A DNA stretch of 64,000 nucleotides, taken from NCBI GenBank assembly GCA_011391255.1, contig JAABQV010000008.1:1-64000 (forward strand), in the 5' to 3' direction. Position 1 is the first letter of the stretch. Each line of letters begins with the position of its first letter. The translations under genes were made by a program, and so were the position numbers. Below the pieces are notes generated by a model. That model was not told the DNA's origin, ran no database searches, and worked only from the letters and a program-made list of their open reading frames with translations. Of the stretch, positions 53,185 to 64,000 are shown piece after piece. This DNA comes from Dechloromonas sp. Its GTDB lineage: Bacteria > Pseudomonadota > Gammaproteobacteria > Burkholderiales > Rhodocyclaceae.

Positions 53185-54195
53185 ATGAAAGCCCTTATCG
53201 TCGCCCCTTCCTGGATCGGCGACACGATCATGGCGCAGCCGCTGTTCGCGCGCCTGCATGCCAAACACCCCGGCCTGCAACTTGATGCCCTGGCGCCGCG
53301 CTGGGTTGCGCCAGTTCTCCAGCGCATGGATGAGATCAGCGAGGTCATCGACAGCCCCTTCGGCCACGGCCAGTTGTCGCTCAAGCCGCGCTGGCGACTT
53401 GCCCGCCGGCTCGCTGCCGGCCGCTACGACGCTGTTTATGTTCTGCCCAATTCTCTGAAATCGGCACTGGTGCCGTTTCTCGCCGGCATCCCGAAACGCA
53501 TTGGGTTTACCGGAGAATCGCGCTACGGGTTGATCAATGTCCGTCACGATCTCGACAAAGCCGCCCTGCCGCTGATGGTCGAGCGCTTTGCGATCCTCGC
53601 CGAAGCCCCTGGTGCGGTTTTGCCGAAGCCAATTTGTCATCCGAAAATCCGGTCGACCGCAACCGATCAGCAAAATACACTGAGCGAACTTGGACTCGAA
53701 CGGCCGCCACGCATTGTCGCCTTCTGCCCCGGTGCCGAATACGGCCCAGCCAAGCGCTGGCCGGCCGAACACTTTGCCGAGTTGGCGAAAAGGCTGGCGG
53801 CGCAAGGTTACGATATCTGGCTTTTCGGCTCACCAAAAGACCACGCCGTTGCCGACGAAATCTCGCAACTCGCCCCCGGCCTCTGCCGCAACCTGTGCGG
53901 CGCCACTTCACTGGCGCAGGCGGTCGACCTGCTGGCGCTCGCCGATCTTGTTGTCTGCAACGATTCCGGCCTGATGCATGTTGCTGCTGCGCTTGATCTC
54001 CCGCTGGTCACACTTTACGGTTCTTCATCGCCCGGATTTACGCCACCGCTTTCGGATCAGGCCGACATCCTCAGCCTCAAGCTCGACTGTAGCCCATGTT
54101 TTAAAAGAGAATGTCCGCTTGGTCACCTGAATTGCCTCAAGCAGCTTTCACCCGATATCGTCATGGACGCCTGCCTGAAACGGATCGCAAAATGA
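53185..54195 (+). CDS. waaF: LPS heptosyltransferase II WaaF
   Basis: This 336-residue glycosyltransferase (family 9) opens MKALIVAPSWIGDTIMAQPL and has FCPGAEYGPAKRWPAEHFAELAKRL, NLCGATSLAQAVDLLALADLVVCNDSGLMHVAAAL and SPCFKRECPLGHLNCLKQLSP. It adds the second heptose of the LPS inner core. No ribosome site precedes the ATG; a palindromic repeat ends 14 bp upstream. It overlaps the next gene by 4 bp. Confidence 0.94.
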   Translation: MKALIVAPSWIGDTIMAQPLFARLHAKHPGLQLDALAPRWVAPVLQRMDEISEVIDSPFGHGQLSLKPRWRLARRLAAGRYDAVYVLPNSLKSALVPFLAGIPKRIGFTGESRYGLINVRHDLDKAALPLMVERFAILAEAPGAVLPKPICHPKIRSTATDQQNTLSELGLERPPRIVAFCPGAEYGPAKRWPAEHFAELAKRLAAQGYDIWLFGSPKDHAVADEISQLAPGLCRNLCGATSLAQAVDLLALADLVVCNDSGLMHVAAALDLPLVTLYGSSSPGFTPPLSDQADILSLKLDCSPCFKRECPLGHLNCLKQLSPDIVMDACLKRIAK

Positions 54196-54623
54196 GCAAG
54201 CCCGCCGCCTACGCCTCGCCCGAGGATGTTGAACAAAATTTCTACCAACTGATCGCCCAGGGCGATGCTGATTTGCTGATGCAGGTTTGGTCGGAAGAGG
54301 AAGAAACCCTCTGCGTGCATCCGACCGGCGTCCGACTGCTTGGCCTTTTGCCAATCTGTGACAGCTGGCGCGGCATCTTTACCAACACCAAATTGCGCGT
54401 CCAGGCCGAAACCGTTGCCCGCTGGCAGGGCGGCGTACTGGCCGTTCATCACCTGACGGAAATCCTCTTTGTTGGCGACGACCCCAGCCCGCACGGCCCA
54501 CTCTACGTTACTCACGTTTATGCGCGCGGCGCGCACGGCTGGCGCTTGATCAGCCGCCACGCCTCGGCCGCCGATAACGGCCATCAGGCGATGGCCGAGT
54601 CTTACCCGCACACGCTGCATTGA
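54192..54623 (+). CDS. SnoaL/NTF2-like (DUF4440-type) protein
   Basis: This 143-residue protein has a cone-shaped NTF2-like fold signature: SPEDVEQNFYQLIAQGDADLLMQVWSEEEET, HPTGVRLLG and GWRLISRHAS at the end. It might be an isomerase-like or binding protein, with no known substrate. ATGA overlap with waaF and overlap with the hydrolase start indicate one transcript. Confidence 0.85.
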   Translation: MSKPAAYASPEDVEQNFYQLIAQGDADLLMQVWSEEEETLCVHPTGVRLLGLLPICDSWRGIFTNTKLRVQAETVARWQGGVLAVHHLTEILFVGDDPSPHGPLYVTHVYARGAHGWRLISRHASAADNGHQAMAESYPHTLH

Positions 54624-55576
54624 AGCCCTACCAAGCCCCGGCCTGGCTGCCCGGCGGCCACGCACAAACAATCTGGCCACTGCTGATCAAACCGCAGGCG
54701 CTCAAATTGCGCCGCGAACGCTGGGCGTCACCGGATGGCGATTTCATCGACGTCGATCATCTCGATGGCGCACCGGAGGCGCCACTGCTAGTGCTTTTTC
54801 ACGGTCTCGAAGGCAGCGCCAACAGCCATTACGCCCGCTCAACCGCGCAGGCCTGCCAGAAAGCCGGCTGGCGCCTGGCGCTACCGCACTTTCGTGGCTG
54901 CTCGGGCGAACTGAACCGCCAGCCACGTTCCTACCACTCGGGCGACTCTGAAGAAATCGACTGGATCTTGCGCCACCTGCAAGCCAGTAACCAAGGGCGT
55001 CCGATCCATGCTGCCGGCATCTCGCTCGGCGGCAACGCCCTGCTCAAATGGGCTGGTGAACGCGGCGCATCCGCTGCCGTAATCGTCACCGGCGTCGCCG
55101 CTATCTGCGCCCCGCTTGATCTTGCCGCCTGCGGTCATCATCTGGCGCGCGGCTTCAATCGCGTATACACGCGCCATTTTCTCAACACCATGCGAGTCGT
55201 TTCCGCCGCCCGCCTCAAGCAATTCCCCGGCTTGTTCGACGAAGCCAAAATGCGCGCGGCAATCAACCTTTATCAGTTCGACGACGCCGTCACCGCCCCC
55301 GTCCATGGCTTTGCCGGTGCCGACGATTACTGGGCACGCTCATCGGCCAAACCCTGGCTGAAATCCATCGCCATTCCGAGTCTTGCGGTCAACGCCAGAA
55401 ACGACCCGTTTTTACCGGCCAGTTATCTGCCGAAAGCCAGCGAAGCGAGCCATTTTGTACGCCTGGAACATCCCGCCGGGGGAGGTCACGTCGGCTTTGT
55501 CAGCGGCGCATTTCCGGGAAATCTGGACTGGCTACCGCAAAGACTCTTACACTTCTTCCTCCACGAAACGTCATAA
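54620..55576 (+). CDS. YheT-type alpha/beta hydrolase
   Basis: This 318-residue protein has APAWLPGGHAQTIWP, LFHGLEGSANSHYAR, the nucleophile elbow AGISLGGNALLKW and late catalytic residues near NARNDPFLP and GGGHVGF, all typical of the YheT/ABHD1-3 family. The substrate is unknown. The start codon is TTG, overlapping the preceding stop (TTGA). Confidence 0.9.
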   Translation: MKPYQAPAWLPGGHAQTIWPLLIKPQALKLRRERWASPDGDFIDVDHLDGAPEAPLLVLFHGLEGSANSHYARSTAQACQKAGWRLALPHFRGCSGELNRQPRSYHSGDSEEIDWILRHLQASNQGRPIHAAGISLGGNALLKWAGERGASAAVIVTGVAAICAPLDLAACGHHLARGFNRVYTRHFLNTMRVVSAARLKQFPGLFDEAKMRAAINLYQFDDAVTAPVHGFAGADDYWARSSAKPWLKSIAIPSLAVNARNDPFLPASYLPKASEASHFVRLEHPAGGGHVGFVSGAFPGNLDWLPQRLLHFFLHETS

Positions 55577-55585
55577 AAGAACATC

Positions 55586-56962
55586 ATGAGCCAACTACCT
55601 GCCGAAATTTTCAAAGCCTACGATATTCGCGGCATCGTCGATAAGTCTCTGACCGCCGATATCGTGCGCCGCATTGGCCACGCGCTTGGTTCGCTGGCCG
55701 CTGAACAGGGCCAGAAGGCGATTGCCGTTGGCCGCGACGGCCGCCTCTCCGGCCCCGAACTGGCCGGTGCCCTGATGGACGGCATTTGCGCCGCCGGCAT
55801 CGACGCGATTGATGTCGGCTGCGTGCCGACCCCAGTGACATACTTCGCCGCCCACGAACTCGGCTGCGACTCCTGCGTTTCGGTCACCGGCAGCCACAAT
55901 CCGCCGGATTACAACGGCCTGAAAATGGTCATCGGTGGCACCACGCTGGCGCTTGAGGCGATTCAGGATTTGAAGCGGCGTGCCGAATCAGGCAATCTCA
56001 AGCATGGCCAAGGCGAGCGCCGTGCAGCCAATGTCCTGCCCGCCTATGTTGAAAAAATCATCGGCGACGTCAAGCTGGCGCGCCCGATGAAGATCGTCAT
56101 GGATTGCGGCAACGGCGTTGCCGGGGCGATTGCGCCGGAACTGTTCAAACGTCTTGGCTGCGAAATCGTGCCGCTGTTTTGCGAAGTAGACGGCAATTTC
56201 CCTAACCATCATCCCGATCCTTCCAAGCCGGAAAATCTTGCCGATGTGATCAAGGCGCTTAAGGAAACCGACGCCGAACTCGGCATTGCCTTCGACGGCG
56301 ACGGAGATCGCCTCGGCGTCGTCACCAAGGATGGCGAAATCATCTATCCCGACCGCCAGCTAATGCTGTTCGCTGCCGATGTTTTGTCACGCGTACCGGG
56401 CGGTATGATCATTTATGACGTCAAATGCACCCGCCTGCTCGCTCCGTGGATCAAACAACACGGCGGTGTGCCGCTGATGTGGAACACCGGCCACGCGCTG
56501 GTCAAGAAAAAGCTGAAGGAAACCGGCGCCCCACTAGCCGGCGAAATGTCCGGCCACACCTTCTTCAAGGAACGCTGGTACGGCTTTGATGACGGCCTGT
56601 ACACCGGCGCCCGCCTGCTGGAAATCCTCAGTCGTGCGGTCGACGGCAATTCGCTGTTGAAAAACCTGCCCAATTCGCCGTCGACCCCGGAACTCAATAT
56701 CAAGATGGCCGAAGGCGAACCCTTCGCGATTATCGACAAACTGAAAGCCGATGGGCAATTCTCTGGCGCTCTGGAAAAAATCACGATTGACGGACTGCGC
56801 GTAGAATATGCCGATGGTTTTGGCTTGGCCCGCCCCTCCAACACCACCCCGGTCGTTGTCCTGCGCTTTGAGGCGGACAACAGTGCCGCGCTCGAACGCA
56901 TCCAGGGCGATTTCCGGCAGGCACTCAAGGGCGTCTGGCCGGGCATAGAACTACCGTTTTAA
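55586..56962 (+). CDS. Phosphomannomutase/phosphoglucomutase (AlgC/ManB type)
   Basis: This 458-residue enzyme has the phosphoserine loop TGSHNPPDYNG, the metal loop AFDGDGDRLGVV, and a sugar-binding loop GEMSGHTFFKERW. It interconverts 1- and 6-phosphates of mannose and glucose for surface polysaccharide. It starts 9 bp after the hydrolase. Confidence 0.95.
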   Translation: MSQLPAEIFKAYDIRGIVDKSLTADIVRRIGHALGSLAAEQGQKAIAVGRDGRLSGPELAGALMDGICAAGIDAIDVGCVPTPVTYFAAHELGCDSCVSVTGSHNPPDYNGLKMVIGGTTLALEAIQDLKRRAESGNLKHGQGERRAANVLPAYVEKIIGDVKLARPMKIVMDCGNGVAGAIAPELFKRLGCEIVPLFCEVDGNFPNHHPDPSKPENLADVIKALKETDAELGIAFDGDGDRLGVVTKDGEIIYPDRQLMLFAADVLSRVPGGMIIYDVKCTRLLAPWIKQHGGVPLMWNTGHALVKKKLKETGAPLAGEMSGHTFFKERWYGFDDGLYTGARLLEILSRAVDGNSLLKNLPNSPSTPELNIKMAEGEPFAIIDKLKADGQFSGALEKITIDGLRVEYADGFGLARPSNTTPVVVLRFEADNSAALERIQGDFRQALKGVWPGIELPF

Positions 56963-56971
56963 GGAAATGGC

Positions 56972-58222
56972 ATGAGCGATACCGCCTCTGATCAACTATT
57001 CCTCGGTCGACAGCCGATTCTCGACCGCGATCAGCACCTTTTCGCTTACGAATTGCTATTTCGCAATGGCAGCCGCAACTTCGCCGACGTTACCGACGGC
57101 GTCCAAGCCACCGCTACGGTTATCGTCAATGCCTTTGCCGAACTCGGTGTCGAGGCGGCGCTCGGCAAATGCCGCGGCTTCATCAATATCGACGAAGCAT
57201 TCCTCTTCAGCGACATGCTGGAACTCCTGCCACGTCACGCCGTCGTCCTTGAAATCCTCGAAACTGTACCGCCGACACCGGCTGTTATCGAGCGCTGCAT
57301 CGCCCTTAAAGCTGCCGGGTTCACCCTCGCTCTCGACGATGTCATCCAGCTCGAGCCGGAATTCGCCGAATTGCTGGCTCTGGTCGAGATCGTCAAGGTC
57401 GATATCCAACCGCTGTCGCGCGTCCAGCTGATGCAGCTGGTGATGAAGCTGAAGCCGCTGGGCAAGCAATTACTGGCTGAAAAAGTCGATTCGCGCGAAC
57501 AGATGGAGCAGTGTCTGAAGCTTGGCTTCACGCTTTTCCAGGGCTATTACTTCGCCAAGCCGACAATCATCTCCGGCAAGAAACTTGATCACTCGCAACT
57601 ATCGCTGATGAAGTTGATGGGGCTGCTGCTCAGCGATGCCGAAACCGCAAAAATTGAAGTGGCGCTCAAGCCCGAACCCGGCCTGACGATCAATCTGCTG
57701 CGGATGACCAACTCGGTTGGTGCCGGCACAAGTGAAAAAATCACCTCGCTGGGGCATGCGATTACTGTCCTCGGTCGCCGCCAGTTGCAACGCTGGCTGC
57801 AGTTGCTGGTCTTTGCCTCAGGCAAACAGGCTCCCAGCAGCAACCCGCTCTTGATGCTGGCAGCGACGCGCGGTCGCTTGATGGAATTGCTTGCTGCCGA
57901 CCTGCGCCCGGGCGATAGCGCCTTTTCCGATCAGGCTTTCATGGCTGGCATCATGTCACTGATGCCGGCGCTGGTTGGCCTGCCAATCGCCGAAATCGTC
58001 GCCCCGCTCGGCCTTGCAACAGCGGTTCGCGACGCCGTCTGTGATGGCACCGGCACCCTGGGTGACATGCTGCATCTGGCCGAGAGCAGCGAAAGTGGCG
58101 ACATCGAGCAGCTGACCAGCAATCTCGCCCGCCTGCCCGGTCTGACACCAAAACTCCTCAACCGTGCGCAAACTGGCGCCTTGCAATGGGCTAACAGCAT
58201 TACGCAGGAAAGCGCCGGCTGA
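56972..58222 (+). CDS. EAL-HDOD signalling protein (YuxH type)
   Basis: This 416-residue protein has an N-terminal EAL-like domain (about 8-200: LGRQPILDRDQHLFAYELLFRNG, LALDDV, VKVDI) and a C-terminal HDOD domain (about 200-390). The EAL motif reads ELL, and DDFGTG and EGVE are altered (DDVIQL, AEKVD), so phosphodiesterase activity is unlikely; binding or protein signalling is more probable. Start behind AAGGAAATGGC, 9 bp after the mutase. Confidence 0.9.
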   Translation: MSDTASDQLFLGRQPILDRDQHLFAYELLFRNGSRNFADVTDGVQATATVIVNAFAELGVEAALGKCRGFINIDEAFLFSDMLELLPRHAVVLEILETVPPTPAVIERCIALKAAGFTLALDDVIQLEPEFAELLALVEIVKVDIQPLSRVQLMQLVMKLKPLGKQLLAEKVDSREQMEQCLKLGFTLFQGYYFAKPTIISGKKLDHSQLSLMKLMGLLLSDAETAKIEVALKPEPGLTINLLRMTNSVGAGTSEKITSLGHAITVLGRRQLQRWLQLLVFASGKQAPSSNPLLMLAATRGRLMELLAADLRPGDSAFSDQAFMAGIMSLMPALVGLPIAEIVAPLGLATAVRDAVCDGTGTLGDMLHLAESSESGDIEQLTSNLARLPGLTPKLLNRAQTGALQWANSITQESAG

Positions 58223-58308
58223 ACGTTACAAAATTGCGACACAAGGGCAACAGCCCGGCGCACTAATTGCGGCACAATCTCGGCTCTTTATGATTACCCC
58301 GGAATTCA

Positions 58309-58632
58309 ATGACTAGCGAAGCGCAACCCCATCAACCAAGCCTGCTCGGCAGAATTCTCGCCTTCATTGTTGGCGCCGGCGTTCTCGTACTCGCCTTCAT
58401 GTTTTCGCTGGTCGCGCTTGCTGTTATCGCCGTTGGTGGCCTATTGCTGTGGGCGTGGCTATGGTGGAAGACGCGGGCGATACGTCAGCAAATGCGCGAA
58501 CAAAGCCCGCTCAATGCTGACTTTAACCGCAACAACAGTAGTAATGGCCAGATCATTGAAGGCGAAGTGATTCGCGACAGTGCCATGCCGACTCGACCGG
58601 AACGCCTGCTGCGTCAGGACAGTAACGAATAA
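58309..58632 (+). CDS. Small membrane protein of unknown function
   Basis: This 107-residue protein has two adjacent hydrophobic helices (about 12-50) and a polar C-terminal half (NNSSNGQIIEGEVIRD). I do not recognise it. It is convergent with the secreted-protein gene at 58645. Confidence 0.72.
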   Translation: MTSEAQPHQPSLLGRILAFIVGAGVLVLAFMFSLVALAVIAVGGLLLWAWLWWKTRAIRQQMREQSPLNADFNRNNSSNGQIIEGEVIRDSAMPTRPERLLRQDSNE

Positions 58633-58644
58633 ATTGCGCTTTGG

Positions 58645-58946
58645 TCAGCGCGATTTCGGGTTGAGCGAACCGCGGTTGTAGTCCTTGTCGCCGGGCATGA
58701 TGACGCGCCCGAAATTACCGAACAAACCACCCTGCGCGTCAACCGGCCGCGTATTGTTCTCCGGAAACTGAGCTGCGGTTTGCTGCGCGGTGGCAGCTTT
58801 TGCCGCGTCGGCATATTCCCAGCGGCCATTCGGAAAAAGTCTCACCTTTTGCCCGTCGACCGTAACAGCCTCGAGCGGTGAGCGATCCAGCTCGGCAGCG
58901 AAGCCTTGCCCCGCCGCCAAAACCAGCATCAGTGCAAAAGCTGTTT

Positions 58947-58950
<4 letters not shown>
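58645..58950 (-). CDS. Small secreted protein of unknown function
   Basis: This 101-residue protein has a signal peptide ([20 protein letters not shown]) and a mature part [18 protein letters not shown], similar in feel to short periplasmic repeat proteins, ending in a basic tail. The start codon is GTG, overlapping the alaS stop (GTGA). It is therefore downstream of alaS in one transcript. Confidence 0.78.
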
Positions 58951-61562
<2,612 letters not shown>

Positions 61563-61610
61563 GGCAGTTCAGCCTAAAGGCGTTGAATTTGAAGCACTCG
61601 ATTTTAAAAG

Positions 61611-61634
61611 AAAAACCCGCCGGAAGGCGGGTTT
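61611..61634 (-). terminator. Intrinsic terminator downstream of the 118-residue secreted protein
   Basis: On the minus strand AAACCCGCC, TTCC, GGCGGGTTT followed by TTC: a 9-bp stem and T-run, between that gene and alaS. Confidence 0.85.
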
Positions 61635-61655
61635 CGTCAGGTAGCCACGGCCGCC

Positions 61656-62012
61656 TCAGCGGCGCTGGCCGCGATCAACCCGGCCATTGTGGTTGTAGTC
61701 ATGCTGGTAATCGTGCTTTTGACGGTAAATATTGTGACTTTGAACCTCTTGGGCATGATGCAATTTGGCCCGCTCCTGGCGAGTCACTGTACCGTCCGAG
61801 TAAACCCTCGTTTCAACATTGGCAACATGCTGCTGCCCCTTGTCAAGGCGCCTATCTTCTCTTGCCGTCAGGCTTCCCGAGGCATTGCCCTGCTCGATTC
61901 GATTTTCCTGATTGATCTGGCGCTGATCGAAACGCGGCGTGGTGACTTGCGCCCCTGCCAACAATGGCAACATCAAACAGAGGCCAACAAAAGCTTTTCC
62001 TATGGTTTTCAT
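61656..62012 (-). CDS. Secreted His/Gln-rich protein
   Basis: The protein is 118 residues from ATG 62012 behind AGGAG. A signal peptide (MKTIGKAFVGLCLMLPLLAGAQ) is followed by a Gln/Arg/His-rich mature part (RIEQGNASGSLTAREDRRLD, HAQEVQSHNIYRQKHDYQHDYNHNGRVDRGQRR). The repeated acidic-basic pattern TAREDRRLDKGQ recalls EF-hand-like or metal-binding linker proteins. Function unknown. Confidence 0.75.
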   Translation of the reverse strand: MKTIGKAFVGLCLMLPLLAGAQVTTPRFDQRQINQENRIEQGNASGSLTAREDRRLDKGQQHVANVETRVYSDGTVTRQERAKLHHAQEVQSHNIYRQKHDYQHDYNHNGRVDRGQRR

Positions 62013-62090
62013 GGTGATCTCCTGGCTCACGGGTGGATTCCCTGAGGCGCATTTAACCCTGCGACGACGGAAAAATCAGCCGACTGGATG

Positions 62091-62819
62091 TTAGCTTTTG
62101 TAAGAAAATGTTTCGCCGGCAAAGAGATCAAGACGATCCGTAAACATCGCCGACACGCCACGTTCAAGCAGATTTTTTGCCTGCTTTTCGGCGTTGACCG
62201 TGTAACACAAAACGGGAATACCTTCGGTGCTCGCCTCGGCCAGCACAGTGTCCGTCAGCAAATCGCCAGCGCAATGCAATGACACCGCCCGCAAACGCCG
62301 TAGCTCGGCCAGCCAGTCAGCCGGAACCAATTCAAAGAGAATGCCGCGACGAATTTGCGGTGCCAGATCGCGGGCAATTTCCAGCGCTGCCGGTGAAAAG
62401 GATGAAATCAGGGGCTGCACCGGCGCATCGCGCCAGAGTTCGCCGGTCAGGCGGGCAACCGTTTCGGCGGTGGGCAACTCAAACCCGGTCGCCGGCTTGA
62501 TTTCCACGTTGGCCAACAGGCCTAGCTGACGGCACAAAAGCGCGGCTTCTTCAAAACGGGGAATCGGTTCACCAGCACCAGCATCGAGCGAAAAAAGCTG
62601 CGCATCGGACGTTTCGCAAACGTGGCCGACACCATTCGTCGTGCGCTCCAGCCTTTCATCGTGAATGAGGACGGGCGTACCGTCACCACTCAGCATCACA
62701 TCAAATTCAACCGCTTTAAAACCAAGACGGGCAGCCAGGCGGATTCCTGCCAGGGTATTTTCCGGCGCCAGACAACCGCCACCGCGATGGGCAAACCAGC
62801 GCGGCAGCGGGATTGGCAT
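62091..62819 (-). CDS. ugpQ: Glycerophosphodiester phosphodiesterase (UgpQ type)
   Basis: This 242-residue TIM-barrel enzyme has FAHRGGGCLAPENTLAG, FKAVEFDVMLSGDGTPVLIHDERLERTTNG, and VEIKPATGFE. It cleaves glycerophosphodiesters to glycerol-3-phosphate. Its ATG overlaps the stop of the binding-protein gene by one base (TAATG), as in ugp operons. Confidence 0.93.
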   Translation of the reverse strand: MPIPLPRWFAHRGGGCLAPENTLAGIRLAARLGFKAVEFDVMLSGDGTPVLIHDERLERTTNGVGHVCETSDAQLFSLDAGAGEPIPRFEEAALLCRQLGLLANVEIKPATGFELPTAETVARLTGELWRDAPVQPLISSFSPAALEIARDLAPQIRRGILFELVPADWLAELRRLRAVSLHCAGDLLTDTVLAEASTEGIPVLCYTVNAEKQAKNLLERGVSAMFTDRLDLFAGETFSYKS

Positions 62820-64000
62820 TAGAAGGGCTGCGACTTCTTCAAACCAGGTTTGGCATTGAGCACCGCATTGCCGCGATTTACGGCGGCATCGAGTGCGGCC
62901 TTGGGCGGCTTCTTGTCAGCAAAAGCCGCTTCCAATTCTTCATTGGCAATAATGCGCACCGGATCAATATTGGCCACCCGTACCGCCGGCTGAGCGCCCT
63001 TGCCCATCAGCGAAGCATAAGCAACTTGCAGGGTTTCATCTTCGTTCTTGAGAATCTTGCTACGGGCAGCGGCACGAGCGGCCGGCGTCAGCGGCATCTG
63101 TCCATAGGTACGCACCAACTCGACCTGCATGTCAGGCTTCAGCATAAAGCTGACAAACTTGGCGGCAAGTTTGTTATTGGCGGCCGATTGACCGGCACCT
63201 GCCCACAATGAGGCGCCGTCGGCGAGGGTGTGCTGACGACCGCCATAAACGTCGTCATGAAAAGGGATTGCCGCAACACCAAGCTCAACGCCTTTGGCTT
63301 CACGGAAATCAGCGGCCTCGCGGGAATCCGTCGTGATCATCGCGCACTCGCCATTCTCGAATTTTGCACTGGCTTCGGCACGTCGGCCAAAGGTGTGGAA
63401 GTAGCCGGCCTTGACCCAGGTCGTCATCATTGCCAGGTGCTTGACCTGCGGCAAACCATTAAAGGTCAGCACGCCCTTGTCGCTCATCGCCGGCACGCCG
63501 GAAACCGAGCTGACGTTGTCAATATGCACCCAAACCGGCCATGAGGTGGTGTACGGACAGGTATAACCAGCCGACTGCAGCTTGTCGAGCATGCCCTGCA
63601 TTTCAAACCAGGTCTTCGGCGGCTGATCCGGATCAAGCCTGGCTTTGCGGAAAGCCGTCTTGTTGTAAAAAAGAACCGGGGTTGAATAGGCGACCGGCAA
63701 AGCCACCAGACGACCTTTGGCATCGACAACACCCGCCTTGAGATCAACCGACATATCGCTGGCATTTAGCGGCTCACCGGCCTTGGCCATTAATTCATGC
63801 AAGGGCAAGAGGGCCTTCGGATTAGAAAGCACATCAGCCATGTCGTAACGGCTAACCAGATTCAGGCTCGACATCTTCTGGCCTTTTTGATGACGCACCA
63901 CCTTGAGGTTGGCATTGGCATCCTTGTTGAAACGTTCGACCACCGCCTTCAATGCCTCTTCACCCTGCGGCCCGAAGTTGTGAGCTAGTTCAAATTCAGC
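62819..64000 (-). CDS. ugpB: ABC-transporter substrate-binding protein (UgpB-like), N-terminus beyond the window
   Basis: The frame is open through position 64000, entering with AEFELAHNFGPQGEEALKAVV. GADALS-type domain-1 features, KTWFEMQGMLDKLQSAGYTCPY, and GVAAIPFHDDVYGGRQHTLADGASLWAG are typical of glycerol-3-phosphate/sugar family 1 binding proteins. The signal peptide lies outside. Followed by ugpQ, it is probably UgpB for sn-glycerol-3-phosphate; maltose-type sugars are the alternative. Confidence 0.85.
   Translation of the reverse strand, partial: AEFELAHNFGPQGEEALKAVVERFNKDANANLKVVRHQKGQKMSSLNLVSRYDMADVLSNPKALLPLHELMAKAGEPLNASDMSVDLKAGVVDAKGRLVALPVAYSTPVLFYNKTAFRKARLDPDQPPKTWFEMQGMLDKLQSAGYTCPYTTSWPVWVHIDNVSSVSGVPAMSDKGVLTFNGLPQVKHLAMMTTWVKAGYFHTFGRRAEASAKFENGECAMITTDSREAADFREAKGVELGVAAIPFHDDVYGGRQHTLADGASLWAGAGQSAANNKLAAKFVSFMLKPDMQVELVRTYGQMPLTPAARAAARSKILKNEDETLQVAYASLMGKGAQPAVRVANIDPVRIIANEELEAAFADKKPPKAALDAAVNRGNAVLNAKPGLKKSQPF

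Overview
The window looks like a chromosomal segment of a diazotrophic betaproteobacterium, most likely of the order Rhodocyclales (Dechloromonas/Azonexus-like). This is an inference from gene content and style: nifLA regulation, an rnf cluster tied to nif, nifEN-nifX-DUF269-DUF683-fdxB order, VF530 and DUF2322 proteins, and moderately high GC. nifHDK and nifB are not in the window. I see no rRNA, tRNA or CRISPR array.

Layout. (1) 1-10 kb: a two-partner secretion locus. It has the end of a TpsB transporter, an inverted PIN/RHH toxin-antitoxin pair, and a giant TpsA exoprotein of about 2,900 residues that is broken by an in-frame TGA and a one-base loss in a G5 tract. (2) 10-16.7 kb: a VF530 protein, an unknown protein, a NifX-like protein, a modD remnant, modCBA and modE on the minus strand, and a divergent molbindin gene, with ModE-box-like sites between the divergent genes. 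(3) 16.7-19 kb: a NifA/sigma-54 operon reading fdx-nifZ-nifF-orf-DUF2478. (4) 19-31 kb: a DUF2189 membrane protein, rhodanese, nifA and nifL, divergent from rnfABCDGEH, with a large inverted repeat between rnfC and rnfD, then an ion transporter. (5) 31-45 kb: nifE, then a 5.6-kb interruption (IS91-type fragment, decapitated substrate-binding protein gene, GGDEF/EAL gene, CBS gene), then nifN-nifX-rseC-like-DUF269-DUF683-fdxB-two unknowns, then iscA-nifU-nifS. (6) 45-64 kb: cytochrome b561 and cytochrome c', and housekeeping genes (purB, mnmA, ilvE, waaF, phosphomannomutase, alaS), c-di-GMP-related genes (HD-GYP, EAL-HDOD), and a ugpQ/substrate-binding pair cut by the window end.

How it works together: molybdate uptake (modABC), its sensor ModE and the Mo-binding Mop protein supply molybdenum. 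NifE/NifN/NifX and DUF269 build and carry the FeMo-cofactor precursor. NifU/NifS/IscA supply Fe-S clusters. Rnf, flavodoxin and ferredoxins supply low-potential electrons. NifL/NifA control these units. Five good sigma-54 -24/-12 promoters (upstream of fdx, rnfA, nifE, nifN and iscA) and one weak candidate (nifL) are visible. Each has a TGT-N10-ACA site upstream, and four of those sites share the longer form TGTCG-N5-GCGACA.
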